Shown here: positions 37,082-47,178 of the stretch, one piece after another
Position numbering within the stretch: position 1 is the stretch's first letter
Layout: the number at the start of each line of letters is the position of its first letter
From: Lysobacterales bacterium
Lineage (GTDB): Bacteria > Pseudomonadota > Gammaproteobacteria > Xanthomonadales > SZUA-5
Direction of reading: 5' to 3'
DNA: 64,000 nucleotides
NCBI GenBank assembly: GCA_022841325.1
Contig: JALHRS010000029.1
Span: forward strand, 1-64,000
Translations under genes and position numbers: made by a program
The notes under the pieces: generated by a model
What the model saw: only the letters and a program-made list of their open reading frames with translations
Databases searched by the model: none
What the model was told of the DNA's origin: nothing

Positions 37082-37307
37082 CAATGCTGCCCTCGACCTT
37101 GGCCTTCGAACGAGTCTAGCAGCCCGCCGGATACGAAAAACCGTGGCATCTGCCCTGACTGCGAAGGGGCGGCGCGCTTGCTGATCGGCCGCGACTGGTC
37201 GACCGGCCGCCCTTTGGGCATGATGCCGGTCAGCCTCGGGTAGCCCAACGCAGTCAAGCCCCGGCTTCATTCATGCTGCGGCGCAGCTCAACCAAGGCAC
37301 TGTCAGG

Positions 37308-38579
37308 ATGCAGTTGAAAGCCCTGTTCGAGGTAGACCGGCGCGAGCGCGCAGCGCTGCTGATCGCTTTCGTCTACTTCTTCGGCCTGCTGACCAGCTAT
37401 TACATGCTGCGTTCGGTGCGTGAAGCCATGGGCGTGCGCATCGGACCCGAATATTACAACTGGCTCTACACCGGCAGTTTTCTGTGCATGCTGCTGGCTC
37501 AGCCGCTGTATGGCGCGCTGGTGTCACGTTTTGCCCGGCGCGTGTTCGTGCCGGTGGTCTATGCCTTCTTTCTGGCCTGCATCCTCGGTTTTCTGGCGGT
37601 CTGGCAGATACCGGAGTGGCGCACCGGCATGGCTCTGGTGTTCTACATCTGGCTGTCGGTGGCCAATCTGTTCACGGTCTCGGTGTTCTGGAGCTACATG
37701 ACCGATGTGTTCGATCCAGGACAGGCCAAGCGCGTGTTTGGTTTCATTGCAGCAGGCGGATCGGCCGGCGGCCTGAGCGGGGCCGGATTGACCATGCTGC
37801 TGGCCGGACAGATCGACATCGATGGCGTACTGCTGCTGTCCTTCGGCTTTCTGGCGCTGTCGATGGGCTGCGCCATTCTGCTGGGTCGGCATGCCCGGGC
37901 CGCCAGTGGTCGCTCGGATGCTGGCGATATGGATGCACTGATCGGCGGCACCAGCCTGGCCGCCTTCCGATTGGTGGTGCAGCAGATTCCGCTGCGCTGG
38001 CTGGCCTTGCTGACGCTGCTGAGTGGCATCGGTGGCGGCATCCTCTATCAGCAGCAAGGCTTCATGGTGCGCGCGCTGTACGCGGACGATGCGCTGCGCG
38101 CGGCCTATTTCGCCCGTATCGATCTGCTGACCAACCTGCTGGCCTTCACGCTGGAAGTGTTTCTGGCGCGTTGGCTGTTCCTGCGGCTCGGCACTGCGCG
38201 GCTGATGACGCTGATGCCGCTGATGCTGATGGCCGGACTGGGTGCGCTGGCGCTGCTGCCGACTGCCTTCATGATCGGCCTGTTCCAGGTGCTCAGTCGC
38301 GGCATCCGCTTCGCCTTCGGTGAGCCGGCCATCGCCAGTTGCTACACCACGCTCAATCGCGAGGTGCGCTACAAGGGAAAGAGTTTCATCGACACCTTTG
38401 TCTACCGCCTGAGCGATGTGGCCACGCAATGGTCGATCAAGGGTATGGCCCTGGTCGGCCTGGGTACCGGCGGCATCTACATCTGGGGCGCGATCATGGC
38501 CGGCGTGACCGCCTGGGTCGGCTTTGTGGCCGGGCGCCAGCACGAGCAGCGCAGCGCTGCTGTGGAGAAGTCTGCCTGA
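37308..38579 (+). CDS. MFS transporter resembling NTP/NDP (ATP/ADP) translocases
   Basis: A 423-residue protein with about eleven or twelve hydrophobic helices. The start ERAALLIAFVYFFGLLTSYY-MLRSVREAMG is the signature seen in bacterial Npt/TLC-like nucleotide transporters and their uncharacterised free-living relatives. VFWSYMTDVFDPGQAKRVFG is the conserved central loop. In obligate intracellular bacteria such carriers import ATP; here the substrate is unknown. It is divergent from the AidB gene. Confidence 0.8.
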   Translation: MQLKALFEVDRRERAALLIAFVYFFGLLTSYYMLRSVREAMGVRIGPEYYNWLYTGSFLCMLLAQPLYGALVSRFARRVFVPVVYAFFLACILGFLAVWQIPEWRTGMALVFYIWLSVANLFTVSVFWSYMTDVFDPGQAKRVFGFIAAGGSAGGLSGAGLTMLLAGQIDIDGVLLLSFGFLALSMGCAILLGRHARAASGRSDAGDMDALIGGTSLAAFRLVVQQIPLRWLALLTLLSGIGGGILYQQQGFMVRALYADDALRAAYFARIDLLTNLLAFTLEVFLARWLFLRLGTARLMTLMPLMLMAGLGALALLPTAFMIGLFQVLSRGIRFAFGEPAIASCYTTLNREVRYKGKSFIDTFVYRLSDVATQWSIKGMALVGLGTGGIYIWGAIMAGVTAWVGFVAGRQHEQRSAAVEKSA

Positions 38580-38582
38580 GGC

Positions 38583-38606
38583 TGTGGGAGCGGACTTCGT
38601 CCGCGA
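38583..38606. repeat. Single REP copy
   Basis: TGTGGGAGCGGACTTCGTCC then GCGA, just past the transporter stop. Confidence 0.75.
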
Positions 38607-38674
38607 CAGTCACTCGCCAGCGCGATCATCGCCGGCACAGCCGGCTCTCACCAAGCATGCCGCAAGTCGTTGAT

Positions 38675-38753
38675 TTGAGGGCGCGAGGGCACGCAAGCTC
38701 AAGAACTCGCGCTGAGGCCGGCTTTGCGTGCCTTCTCGCCCTCGTGCCCTCAA
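38675..38753. repeat. TTGAGGGCGCGAGGGCACGC inverted repeat
   Basis: Left arm TTGAGGGCGCGAGGGCACGC-AA (38675-38696) and right arm TTGCGTGCC...CTCGTGCCCTCAA (38724-38753) flank a 27-nt spacer. It ends six bases before the EF-G gene stop. Confidence 0.75.
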
Positions 38754-38759
38754 CAACAA

Positions 38760-40811
38760 CTACTCCTCCTCGTGCCTCGGCTTGTAGCTCTCCACCAGCT
38801 GTTTCTGCACGTTGCCGGGGACCGCCTCGTAGTGGCTGAGTTCGATGGTGTAGCGCCCGCGTCCGGCAGTGACGGCCTTGAGTTCATTGCTGTATTCGGA
38901 GATCTCCGCCAGTGGCGCCTGCGCCTTGACGATCATCTCGTCGCCGCGCAGGGAGTCGGTGCCGTTGATCCTGGCGCGCTTGGTGGCGAGGCCACCGGTG
39001 ATGTCGCCGACATGATCGGCCGGGATGGTCACATCGAGATTGACGATGGGCTCCAGCACCAGCGGCCTGGCCTTGGTCACGGCGTCGATGAAGGCCTTCT
39101 TGCCGGCGCTGATGAAAGCCACTTCCTTGGAATCCACCGGGTGGTGCTTGCCGTCGTAGACGATGACGCGCACATCGTGGATCTGGTAACCGGCAATGAC
39201 ACCGTGCTCCAGCACCTGGCGCACGCCCTTTTCGATGGCCGGCAGGAACTGGCCGGGAATGGTGCCGCCCTTGACCTCGTCGATGAACTCGAAGCCGGCG
39301 CCGCGCGGTAGCGGCTCGATGCGCAGATAGACCTCGCCGAACTGGCCGGCGCCACCGGTCTGCTTCTTGTGGCGATGGTGGCCGTCGGCATTGGCTGAAA
39401 CGGTTTCCCGGTAGGCGATGCGCGGCGGTCGGGTGAGCACATCGACGCCGTAACGCTCCTTCATGCGTTCCAGCATGACCCGCAGATGCAGATCGCCGAG
39501 GCCGCGAATCACGGTCTCATTGAGTTCCTTGTGGTGCTCGATGCGGAAGCAGGGATCCTCCTCCGACAGCTTGTGCAACGCCGTGGCCAGCTTCTGCTCC
39601 TGACCGCGGGTGGCCGGTTCGATGGCCAGGCCGAACATCGGCTGCGGAAAATTGATCGGTTTCAGGCGGATCTCGTCTTCGTCGTGGCTGTCGTGCAGCA
39701 CCGCATCGAAATGGATGTCCTCGATCTTGGCCACCGCGGCAATGTCACCGGGGATCGCGTCCTCGATCTCCATGTGATCCTTGCCCCTGAGCTTGAACAG
39801 ATGGCCGACCTTGAAGGGTTTCTTGCCATCGTCGATCAGCAGCTGGGTGTCCTTGCGCACCGTGCCCTGATAGATGCGGAAGACGCTGAGCTTGCCGACA
39901 AAGGGATCATTGACGATCTTGAAGACATCGGCGACCACATGCTTGCCGGGGTCGGGTACGGTGCGGAAGGGCTCGGCTCTGGCACCACTGCCCTTGACGA
40001 ACAGTGGCGGATTGGCCTCGGCCGGATTCGGCATCAGCTTTTCGAACAGATCCAGCAGTTCCTTGACACCGGCGCCGCTGCGCGCGGAGACAAAGCAGAT
40101 CGGCACCAGATGACCCTCGCGCAGGCATTGCTCGAAGGCGTCGTGCAATTCCTGGCCGGACAAGCCCTCTTCGCCCTCCTCCAGATAGCGGCCCATGATG
40201 TCTTCATTGATCTCGACCACCTGATCGATGATGCGTTGATGGGCTTCGGCCACCGAGGAAAAGTCGGATTCGCCGCTGGGGTTGAAGAAGCAGTCGACCA
40301 CGGTCGAGCGACCCTTGGCTGGCAGGTTGATCGGCAGGCATTCGTTGCCGAAGCTCTCGCGCAGCTGTTCGACCAGCATCTCCAGGTCATTGCCGTCCTG
40401 ATCGATCTTGTTGACGATCAGCAGCCGGCACAGCCGACGGCCCTTGGCGTAGTCCATCATCCGCGTGGTCGAATACTCGATGCCGTTGCTGGCGTTGACC
40501 ACGATGGCGCAGGTTTCCACGGCGGCCAGCGCCGACAGCGTGGGGCCGCGGAAATCCGGGTATCCCGGGGTGTCGATCAGATTGACGTGGGTGTCAGCGT
40601 GGTCGATGGAGGCGATGGCACTGGCAATCGAATGCTGGCGATCGCGTTCCATCGGATCGAAGTCGGACACCGTGGTGCCGCGCTCCAGCGAGCCCTGCGT
40701 GGTGGTGGCGCCGCCGGCATAGAGCAGGGCTTCGAACAATGAAGTCTTGCCGGCGCCGGCGTGGCCCACGAGCGCGACGTTGCGGATCTGGTCAGTGGTA
40801 TAGGCGGGCAT
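38760..40811 (-). CDS. Second elongation factor G (EF-G-like translocase GTPase)
   Basis: A 683-residue translational GTPase of the EF-G2 type. G1 is GHAGAGKT in place of canonical GHVDAGKT, G3 is DTPGYPDF and G4 is NKID. Domains II-V follow, with VIRGLGDLHLRVMLERMKER and the C-terminal GRGRYTIELSHYEAVPGNVQ. Standard EF-G is about 700 residues and normally lies with rpsL/rpsG; this copy stands alone, so it is a paralogue, perhaps acting in ribosome recycling or under stress. The start is at 40811, near a TCCCTGGC-rich leader. Confidence 0.9.
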   Translation of the reverse strand: MPAYTTDQIRNVALVGHAGAGKTSLFEALLYAGGATTTQGSLERGTTVSDFDPMERDRQHSIASAIASIDHADTHVNLIDTPGYPDFRGPTLSALAAVETCAIVVNASNGIEYSTTRMMDYAKGRRLCRLLIVNKIDQDGNDLEMLVEQLRESFGNECLPINLPAKGRSTVVDCFFNPSGESDFSSVAEAHQRIIDQVVEINEDIMGRYLEEGEEGLSGQELHDAFEQCLREGHLVPICFVSARSGAGVKELLDLFEKLMPNPAEANPPLFVKGSGARAEPFRTVPDPGKHVVADVFKIVNDPFVGKLSVFRIYQGTVRKDTQLLIDDGKKPFKVGHLFKLRGKDHMEIEDAIPGDIAAVAKIEDIHFDAVLHDSHDEDEIRLKPINFPQPMFGLAIEPATRGQEQKLATALHKLSEEDPCFRIEHHKELNETVIRGLGDLHLRVMLERMKERYGVDVLTRPPRIAYRETVSANADGHHRHKKQTGGAGQFGEVYLRIEPLPRGAGFEFIDEVKGGTIPGQFLPAIEKGVRQVLEHGVIAGYQIHDVRVIVYDGKHHPVDSKEVAFISAGKKAFIDAVTKARPLVLEPIVNLDVTIPADHVGDITGGLATKRARINGTDSLRGDEMIVKAQAPLAEISEYSNELKAVTAGRGRYTIELSHYEAVPGNVQKQLVESYKPRHEEE

Positions 40812-41076
40812 GAGCGGAGTCTCCCTGGCTGGTGGTCAGCCGTGGCGATCGCCCGAACCGGGCGCGATCGGCACGGCGTCTATCTGGGTGGCTGGCGACC
40901 GTGCCAGCCGCAAATATCGTCCTGCAGGCACCGATGATGGTGGCTGCACCGACACTACGCCTTGACCTGGATCGCGCCAAGGAGAGGATGTGCTGCGGCG
41001 CAGCACGCGGACGCCCACCTGCGCGGCCGTTCTCGATTTCCCGGGTCCAACCCTGATTCGCCAGCTGAGCCGGTGC

Positions 41077-41592
41077 CTAGACCGGCCCTGTGTAACTGAC
41101 CTCGACAATCAGATAGCGGGCGCGGCCGGCGGGCAGTTCGACCTCGAATTCGTCGTCGATGCGCTTCTTCAGTGCGGCCCGCGCCAGCGGTGAATCGATG
41201 CTGATCCAGCCCAGCCTGGCATCGGTTTCATCCGGGCCGACAATGCGCACCTTGAGCTCGCGGTCCTCATCGAGCGCCTCCAGCAGCAGCCAGGCGCCGA
41301 AGAAGACGGCGCGCAGATCGGTGGGTACGGTGTCGACCACCCGCATCTGATCCAGCCGCTTGCTCAGATAGCGCACGCGCCGGTCGATCTCGCCGAGTTG
41401 ACGCTTGCGGTAGGTGTATTCGGCGTTCTCCGAGCGGTCACCCTCGGCCGCCGCCGCACTCAATGCGAGCACCACCTCGGGTCGGCGCACGCGCCAGAGT
41501 TCGTCCAGCTCGGCACGCAGACGCTCGAAACCGGCGCGCGTGATCACGGCGGTCGATGGCGCCTGCGGCGCTCGGTAGCGGGTTCCGGCCAT
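41077..41592 (-). CDS. greB: Transcription elongation factor GreB
   Basis: A 171-residue Gre factor that binds the RNA polymerase secondary channel and stimulates cleavage of backtracked RNA. The coiled coil carries [20 protein letters not shown] (tip acidic pair D/E in the GDRSENAEY motif), and [29 protein letters not shown] is the C-terminal domain. The length and the basic extension at the start fit GreB better than GreA. The start MAGTRYRAP is chosen by homology; longer in-frame sequence upstream is repeat-derived. Confidence 0.92.
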   Translation of the reverse strand: MAGTRYRAPQAPSTAVITRAGFERLRAELDELWRVRRPEVVLALSAAAAEGDRSENAEYTYRKRQLGEIDRRVRYLSKRLDQMRVVDTVPTDLRAVFFGAWLLLEALDEDRELKVRIVGPDETDARLGWISIDSPLARAALKKRIDDEFEVELPAGRARYLIVEVSYTGPV

Positions 41593-41696
41593 GGGTTGAT
41601 CGCGGCTGGGCAGTTCTGTGACTGCCGGAGGATAGGTCAGAAGGCCGTCGCGGTTCGCGAAAACCACTGACCTCGTTGGCGGTGCAGCCAGAAGCA

Positions 41697-41965
41697 GGAC
41701 GCGAAGGACGCCAAGGAGAAGCAGCAAGGACGCGAAGGAGAGCACCATTGATTGGAGCCTGGGCTGCGCATGGCGTGGACTCAGGTGTGTCCCACAGGGA
41801 GAGGGCAGGGGCCCGGCCCGGCGTCAGGACCAGATTCTGCTGCGGGATTGGATACGCTGCACTGCCACTGGTTTCGAGAAGCATCAGCCCGCCTTGTCCG
41901 TCTCCGACGCTTCCCTTCGCGCCCTTTCTGCTTCTCCTTCGTGTCCTTCGCGTCCGCTTCTGGCA
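41697..41965. repeat. Inverted pair of GGACGCGAAGGA-type repeats
   Basis: AGGACGCGAAGGACGCCAAG at 41697-41716 and CTTCGTGTCCTTCGCGTCCG around 41936-41955 are inverted copies about 220 bases apart. Between them lies a G-rich stretch near 41799-41818. The gap 41593-42023 has no other feature I can support. Confidence 0.65.
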
Positions 41966-42023
41966 AGTCCTTGCCGTACGGTCCAGGTTCCATGCAGGCG
42001 CCGCATCGGCGTAGGATCGGGCG

Positions 42024-42911
42024 ATGACCTCGACACTGCGAATGGGTTGTCCGGTGTGGGCCTGCGCCGATTGGCGCGGTGCGCTGTATACGCGCGGCGC
42101 CGAGCGCAAGGATTACCTGACCCAGTACGCGCAGGTGTTCGACTGCGTCGAAGGCAATTCCACCTTCTACGCGCTACCAAGCAGCGCGGCGGTGGCGCGC
42201 TGGCGCGATGGGACGCCGACAAGCTTCCGCTTCTGCTTCAAGTTTCCCAGCCAGATCAGTCATCGATCGATGCTGCGCAACTGCGGCAATGAAACGCTGG
42301 AATTCCTGAAACTGATGGCCCCACTGGGCCCGCGGCTGGGGCCGTTCATGCTGCAGCTGGGGCCGCGATTCGGGGCGATGCATCTGGACGTACTGCGGGC
42401 CTTCCTGCGGCAGCTGCCTGGTGAGTTCGAGTACGCCGTGGAAGTGCGTCATCCGGATTTCTTCGATCAGGGTGCCAATGAGGCGGCGCTGCACGAGTTG
42501 TTGCGCGAACGCTCCGTCGATCGCTGCCTTTTCGATACCCGCTGCGTGCATGCCGGTGCCAGGCTGGATGCCAGCACCGAGCAGGCCCAGTCACGCAAGC
42601 CAGCCTTGCCCTTGCGCACCCAGGCCATCGGCCAGCGGCCGATGGTGCGTTTTGTCGGTCAGAATCGGGTTGAGGCCGCAGATGACTATCTGGGCGTATG
42701 GGTGGACACGCTGTCGCAGTGGCTCGCGGCCGGGCTGTCGCCCTATTTCTTCACCCACACGCCGGACGACCGCCATGCACCGCAATTGGCCCGTCGTCTG
42801 CACCAGCGACTGCAGGATGCCGGAGCGGAAGTGCCGAATCTGCCGGCATTCGCCGGCGAGCAGGAGCAGCGGCGTGCACCGGCGCCAGCGGCGCAGTTGA
42901 GCTTGTTCTAG
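42024..42911 (+). CDS. DUF72 protein
   Basis: A 295-residue TIM-barrel-like protein of the DUF72 (YecE) family. It shows the family signature with MGCPVWACADWRGALYTRGA and LTQYAQVFDCVEGNSTFYAL near the start, then FRFCFKFPSQISHR and the C-terminal YFFTHTPDDRHAPQLARRLH. Function is unknown. It is alone between repeat-rich gaps. Confidence 0.9.
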   Translation: MTSTLRMGCPVWACADWRGALYTRGAERKDYLTQYAQVFDCVEGNSTFYALPSSAAVARWRDGTPTSFRFCFKFPSQISHRSMLRNCGNETLEFLKLMAPLGPRLGPFMLQLGPRFGAMHLDVLRAFLRQLPGEFEYAVEVRHPDFFDQGANEAALHELLRERSVDRCLFDTRCVHAGARLDASTEQAQSRKPALPLRTQAIGQRPMVRFVGQNRVEAADDYLGVWVDTLSQWLAAGLSPYFFTHTPDDRHAPQLARRLHQRLQDAGAEVPNLPAFAGEQEQRRAPAPAAQLSLF

Positions 42912-42943
42912 GGGAGCGTGGCGAGGGATGAGGTCAATGCGGG

Positions 42944-43120
42944 CGTCATTGCGAGCCACCGGTTTCGGCCCGACCCTACCCATGGACAATGAACCCCCGG
43001 CGTCATTGCGACCCCGGGCTTGATCCGGGTGAAGCAGTCCCGATACACATCCTCAGAAGAACTGGATTGCTTCGTCGCTGGGCTCCTCGCAATGACGCAT
43101 CAACAACTTACGATTTGGGT
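42944..43120. repeat. Mosaic CATTGCGA repeat, full copy 2
   Basis: Same order of blocks as at 11421: CGTCATTGCGAGCCACCGGT, CGTCATTGCGACCCCGGGCT, TGGATTGCTTCGTCGCTGGG, CTCGCAATGACG and the tail CAACAACTTACGA. The internal stretch GAAGCAGTCCCG differs slightly from copy 1. Confidence 0.85.
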
Positions 43121-43152
43121 ATCTCGAGCGAAACGCATCGACGCCTGCTCTT

Positions 43153-43221
43153 GTAGGTCCAGACTTGTCTGGACGCTTTCGGCGACGCGCTGAAGAAGCG
43201 TCCAGACAAGTCTGGACCTAC
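43153..43221. repeat. 69-bp inverted-repeat element, full copy 2
   Basis: 24-nt arms starting GTAGGTCC and ending GGACCTAC with a 21-nt spacer (TTTCGGCGACGCGCTGAAGAA). The outer bases GCTCTT are conserved to the left. It is followed after a short linker by the array at 43246. Confidence 0.9.
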
Positions 43222-43245
43222 AAAGGCCGAAAGCTCGTGGCTTTT

Positions 43246-43273
43246 CCCCGTGCCCCGTGCCCCGTGCCCCGCG
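43246..43273. repeat. (CCCCGTG)3 plus variant heptamer
   Basis: Three perfect heptamers and one CCCCGCG, 24 bases downstream of the 69-bp element and separated by AAAGGCCGAAAGCTCGTGGC. Confidence 0.9.
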
Positions 43274-43423
43274 CCCCCGTCCAGCCCTCGTGCCGGCGCT
43301 CGATGCCATTGGGCTACACTTGACGCCTGCAGCACGTCGGCGCCGCTAGCATCGCGCCTTCAGCAGGGTCGTCATTGGCGGCCTTCCCGGCAACGGTGCC
43401 GGATGACAGGAGTTCAGCGATAG

Positions 43424-44383
43424 ATGCGTAGCGAAGCCACGGTGCGGGCCATGCCCGATATTGCCCAGGGACTGGCATCGGAGCATGCCGGCCAGCTCGA
43501 TTGGGTGGGGATGGATGCGATCGAGGTGCCGGTGACCATCACCGGCGCCGATGGCAGGGTGGTGCAGTCGCCGGCGCGGGTCAGCGCCTACGTCAATCTG
43601 CGCCGGGCCGAGGCCCGTGGCATCCACATGTCACGTCTATATCTGCACGTGGACCGGCATCTGAGCGAGGAAAGCCTGACGCCGCGCTCGGTGCACGGTC
43701 TGCTCCGTGATTTCCTGGATTCGCATCAGGATCTGAGCGACAGCGCCTCCCTGCGCATCCGCTTCGATCACATGCTCCGCCGCCCGGCGCTGGCCAGCGA
43801 CAAGAGCGGATGGCGCCGCTACCCGGTATCGATTTCGGCGCTGTACGAGCGCGGTCATTACAGCCTGGAGCTGGCGACCGAGGTGGTTTATTCCAGCACC
43901 TGCCCGTGTTCGGCGGCGCTGGCGCGACAGCTGATCCAGGAGCAGTTCTCGCAGGATTTCGCCGACGACGCGCCGCTGGGTCACGCCCAGGTGCGCGCCT
44001 GGCTGGGCACCGAGCAGGGCATCATGGCCACGCCGCACAGCCAGCGCAGCCTGTTGCAGTTGCGCGCCCGTCTGCTGCCGAGCTTTCAGGATTTTCCGAT
44101 CGTCGATTTCATCGATCTGCTGGAATCAGCGTTGAAGACGCCGGTTCAGACCGCGGTCAAGCGCGAAGACGAACAGGCTTTTGCGCGCTTGAACGGGGCC
44201 AATCTGATGTTCTGCGAAGACGCCGGCCGCCGCGTACGCGCAGCGCTCGCCGCCGATCCGCGCATCGCCGACTTCTGGGCCCGTGCCGTGCACCAGGAAA
44301 GCCTGCACCCGCACGATGCGGTGGCCGTGGTCAGCAAGGGCGTGCCCGGCGGCTACGGGCCGCAGACCGAGTGGGTGGGGTGA
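43424..44383 (+). CDS. folE2: GTP cyclohydrolase FolE2 (GCYH-IB)
   Basis: A 319-residue enzyme converting GTP to dihydroneopterin triphosphate for folate synthesis, with metal flexibility that class IA lacks. The family motif SSTCPCSAA contains the metal-binding Cys160 (and C162), and the domain start HWVGM-type pattern appears as DWVGMDAIEVPVTI. MSRLYLHVDRHLSEESLTPR and VVSKGVPGGYGPQ near the end are also family-typical. The start is uncertain: ATG at 43424 has AGGAG 11 bases upstream, and ATG at 43451 is possible. FolE2 is often Zur-controlled, but I see no Zur box. Confidence 0.93.
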   Translation: MRSEATVRAMPDIAQGLASEHAGQLDWVGMDAIEVPVTITGADGRVVQSPARVSAYVNLRRAEARGIHMSRLYLHVDRHLSEESLTPRSVHGLLRDFLDSHQDLSDSASLRIRFDHMLRRPALASDKSGWRRYPVSISALYERGHYSLELATEVVYSSTCPCSAALARQLIQEQFSQDFADDAPLGHAQVRAWLGTEQGIMATPHSQRSLLQLRARLLPSFQDFPIVDFIDLLESALKTPVQTAVKREDEQAFARLNGANLMFCEDAGRRVRAALAADPRIADFWARAVHQESLHPHDAVAVVSKGVPGGYGPQTEWVG

Positions 44384-44390
44384 GAGCTGG

Positions 44391-44432
44391 TTGTTGGTTG
44401 TTGGTTGTTGTTTGTTGGTTGTTGGTTGTCGG
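44391..44432. repeat. (TTGTTGG)6 heptamer array
   Basis: Six units with small changes (the last is TTGTCGG), starting eight bases after the folE2 stop. Confidence 0.9.
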
Positions 44433-44470
44433 TGTAGGCCAAGGCGCAGGCTGGCGCGGCTTTTGCACTG

Positions 44471-44539
44471 GTAGGTCCAGACTTGTCTGGACGCTTCTTC
44501 ATCACGTCACCAGGAGCGTCCAGACAAGTCTGGACCTAC
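44471..44539. repeat. 69-bp inverted-repeat element, full copy 3
   Basis: Arms GTAGGTCCAGACTTGTCTGG-ACGC and GCGTCCAGACAAGTCTGG-ACCTAC with a 21-nt spacer. It leads through AAGAGCTCGCAGCCCGTAGC to the array at 44564. Confidence 0.9.
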
Positions 44540-44563
44540 AAGAGCTCGCAGCCCGTAGCCCTA

Positions 44564-44591
44564 CCCCGTACCCCGTACCCCGTGCCCCGCA
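44564..44591. repeat. CCCCGTA/CCCCGTG heptamer array
   Basis: Four units (CCCCGTA, CCCCGTA, CCCCGTG, CCCCGCA), the diverged form of the array that follows the 69-bp element elsewhere. Confidence 0.85.
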
Positions 44592-44715
44592 TTCGATTTC
44601 ACCCCTGCACATGGGGTTCACGGATTGATTCCTCTGCCCGGTCTCTGGCACTGTCGCAGGTTCGGAGCGCCGGGGAGGGTCGCTTCGCCGCATCAACCAT
44701 CAGGAATATCGCACT

Positions 44716-47178
44716 ATGCGGTGGATCGCCCACAAGTTTGGCGGGTCCAGTGTTGCCAACGCTGCCCGGTATCAAGCCGTCGCCCGACTCATGGTCGGAC
44801 GCGACGATGAAGCTCAAGTGGTCGTGGTATCGGCCATGCAGGGGGTTACTGACACCCTGATCGGCATTACCGAGAAGGCCGCGACCCGATCCGGCGACTG
44901 GGTCACCGAGCTGGAAGCGCTGAAACAGCGACATCTGGCCACGGCCGACGAGTTGCTCGGACAGCAGGCGCCGGCTTTTGCCGCGGCTCTGGACCAGAGC
45001 TTTGCCGATCTGGCCCATCTGCTGCGCAGTGTCGAATTGCTCGGCACCGTGCCGGTCGAGATCGTCGAACTGGTGGCGGGCCTGGGCGAAGTCTGGTCGG
45101 CGCAGATGCTGTCGGCGCATTTCCGGGCGCTCGGCGAGACCGCCGAATTCCTGGATGCCCGCGAGGTATTGCGGGTGACGGCCACCGAACTCAATGTGGC
45201 GGTGGACTGGCTGCCGAGCGAGAAGCTGCTGGCCGAGTACCGTCGCCAGCACGCCGGCAAGCGTGTGGTGGTCACCGGTTTCATTGCCCGGCGGCTGTCG
45301 GACGGGCGCATCACCACGCTGGGGCGCAATGGCAGCGACTATTCGGCCAGCATCTTCGGGGCCTTGTTCGACGCCGCCGAAATCCATATCTGGACCGATG
45401 TCGACGGCGTGCTCTCGGCCGATCCGCGGCGCGTGCCCGAGGCCATGGTGCTGGATCATGTGTCCTACGAGGAAGCCTTCGAGCTGGCCTATTTCGGCGC
45501 CAAGGTGATCCATCCGCAGACCATGGCCCCGGCCACGGCCAAAGGCATACCGGTGTTCATCCGCAACACCTTCAATCCGGATCATCCGGGTACCCGCATC
45601 GATGCCGAGGGCGGTGCCGAGCCGCCGATCAAGGGCATCACCACGATTGGTGGCATGGCCATCGTCACCATCGAGGGCGCCGGCATGATCGGCGTGCATG
45701 GCACCGCCGAGCGCGTGTTTGCAGCGCTGCGCGACGCCCGGGTGTCGGTGACGATGATCTCGCAGGGCTCGTCCGAGCACTCGATCTGCTGCGTGATCAA
45801 GGCCGATGATGCCGATCGGGCTCGAGAAGTGCTGGCCGAGGCCTTTGCCCGCGAGATTGCCCGCGGGCAGATCCAGCGGGTCATGTCGGAGCGCGGCATC
45901 AGCGTGCTCGCCGTGGTCGGTGAGGGCATGGCCGGTACGCCCGGCATCTGCGCCCTGCTGTTCAATGCGCTGGGGCGCGCCAAGGTCAATGTGCGGGCCA
46001 TCGCCCAGGGCTCGTCGGAGCGCAATATCTCGGTGGCGATTGCCGAAGGCGAGGCCACGCGCGCGCTGCGTGCGGTGCACGCCGGCTTCTATCTGTCGGC
46101 ACAAACGCTGTCCATCGGCATCATCGGGCCGGGGCAGGTGGGTCAGGCCCTGGTGCACCAGATTGCCGAGGCCCGCGCTCGCTTGCTGCGCGAAACCCAT
46201 CTGGATCTGCGCGTGCGCGCGCTGGCCGGTTCGCGCAAGATGCTGCTGGACGAGCAGCGTCTGGATCTGTCGAACTGGCGCGAGGCGCTGGCCGATCAGG
46301 GCCTGCCCTGCGATCTGGAAGCCTTCGCCCGGCATGTACAGGCCGAACACCTGCCGCATGCGGTGATCATCGACTGCTCGGCCAGTTCCGAGGTGGCCGA
46401 TCACTATCCGCGCTGGCTGGCCGCCGGCATCCATGTGCTGACCCCGAACAAGCAGGCCGGCGGCGGACCCTTCGAGCGCTACCAGGCGGTGCAGGCTGCC
46501 GCCCGCAGCGGGCGTGCGCGCTGGCGTTACGAAGCCACCGTGGGCGCCGGTCTGCCGGTGATCGGCACGCTGCGCGATCTGATCGATACCGGTGATCGCA
46601 TCGAGCGTATCGAGGGCATCTTCTCCGGCACGCTGGCCTATCTGTTCAACCGCTACGACGGCAAGGTGCCGTTCTCCGAGCTGGTGCGGCAGGCCAAGGC
46701 GGCCGGCTACACCGAGCCCGATCCGCGCGACGATCTCTCCGGTCTGGATGTGGCCCGCAAGCTGGTGATCCTGGCGCGCGAGATGGGCATGCAGCTGTCG
46801 GTGGATCAGGTGCACGTCGAGTCGCTGGTGCCGGCCGAACTGGTCGATGCCGGCGTCGAGGAGTTCCTCAGCGGACTGTCCTGTCTGGACGCGCCCATGC
46901 ACGAGCGCTACCAGACTGCGCACGAGGCCCATCAGGTGCTGCGCTACTGCGCGGTGCTGGAAGCCGACGGTCGCGCCGAGGTGGTGCTGAAGGCCTTGCC
47001 GGCCTTTCATCCTTTTGCGCACATTGCGCTGACCGACAACATCGTGTCCTTTGCCACTTCGCGCTACCGCAACAATCCTCTGATCGTGCGCGGCCCCGGC
47101 GCCGGTCCGGACGTGACCGCCGCGGGTGTGTTTGCCGATCTGCTGCGGGTGGCGTCCGGGCTGGGAGCACCGTTGTGA
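44716..47178 (+). CDS. thrA: Bifunctional aspartokinase / homoserine dehydrogenase I
   Basis: An 820-residue fusion. It catalyses the first step of the aspartate pathway (aspartate to aspartyl phosphate) and the NAD(P)H reduction of aspartate semialdehyde to homoserine. The kinase starts [20 protein letters not shown] and includes FGGSS. Paired ACT domains are at about 320-470 ([20 protein letters not shown] and [20 protein letters not shown]). The dehydrogenase starts [16 protein letters not shown]. The fusion and length match E. coli ThrA (820). No thr/ile-rich leader peptide is visible upstream. The stop overlaps the thrB start (GTGA). Confidence 0.95.
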   Translation: MRWIAHKFGGSSVANAARYQAVARLMVGRDDEAQVVVVSAMQGVTDTLIGITEKAATRSGDWVTELEALKQRHLATADELLGQQAPAFAAALDQSFADLAHLLRSVELLGTVPVEIVELVAGLGEVWSAQMLSAHFRALGETAEFLDAREVLRVTATELNVAVDWLPSEKLLAEYRRQHAGKRVVVTGFIARRLSDGRITTLGRNGSDYSASIFGALFDAAEIHIWTDVDGVLSADPRRVPEAMVLDHVSYEEAFELAYFGAKVIHPQTMAPATAKGIPVFIRNTFNPDHPGTRIDAEGGAEPPIKGITTIGGMAIVTIEGAGMIGVHGTAERVFAALRDARVSVTMISQGSSEHSICCVIKADDADRAREVLAEAFAREIARGQIQRVMSERGISVLAVVGEGMAGTPGICALLFNALGRAKVNVRAIAQGSSERNISVAIAEGEATRALRAVHAGFYLSAQTLSIGIIGPGQVGQALVHQIAEARARLLRETHLDLRVRALAGSRKMLLDEQRLDLSNWREALADQGLPCDLEAFARHVQAEHLPHAVIIDCSASSEVADHYPRWLAAGIHVLTPNKQAGGGPFERYQAVQAAARSGRARWRYEATVGAGLPVIGTLRDLIDTGDRIERIEGIFSGTLAYLFNRYDGKVPFSELVRQAKAAGYTEPDPRDDLSGLDVARKLVILAREMGMQLSVDQVHVESLVPAELVDAGVEEFLSGLSCLDAPMHERYQTAHEAHQVLRYCAVLEADGRAEVVLKALPAFHPFAHIALTDNIVSFATSRYRNNPLIVRGPGAGPDVTAAGVFADLLRVASGLGAPL

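Noticed and set aside
42944-43120. Insertion sequence
   Set aside because: Too short and without any transposase-like frame; treated as a non-coding repeat.
43424-43450. Zur box before folE2
   Set aside because: I looked because folE2 is zinc-controlled in some bacteria, but no AT-rich palindrome of the Zur type is seen upstream.
44600-44715. Threonine/isoleucine attenuator before thrA
   Set aside because: No leader peptide rich in Thr or Ile codons and no alternative hairpins with a T-run could be found.
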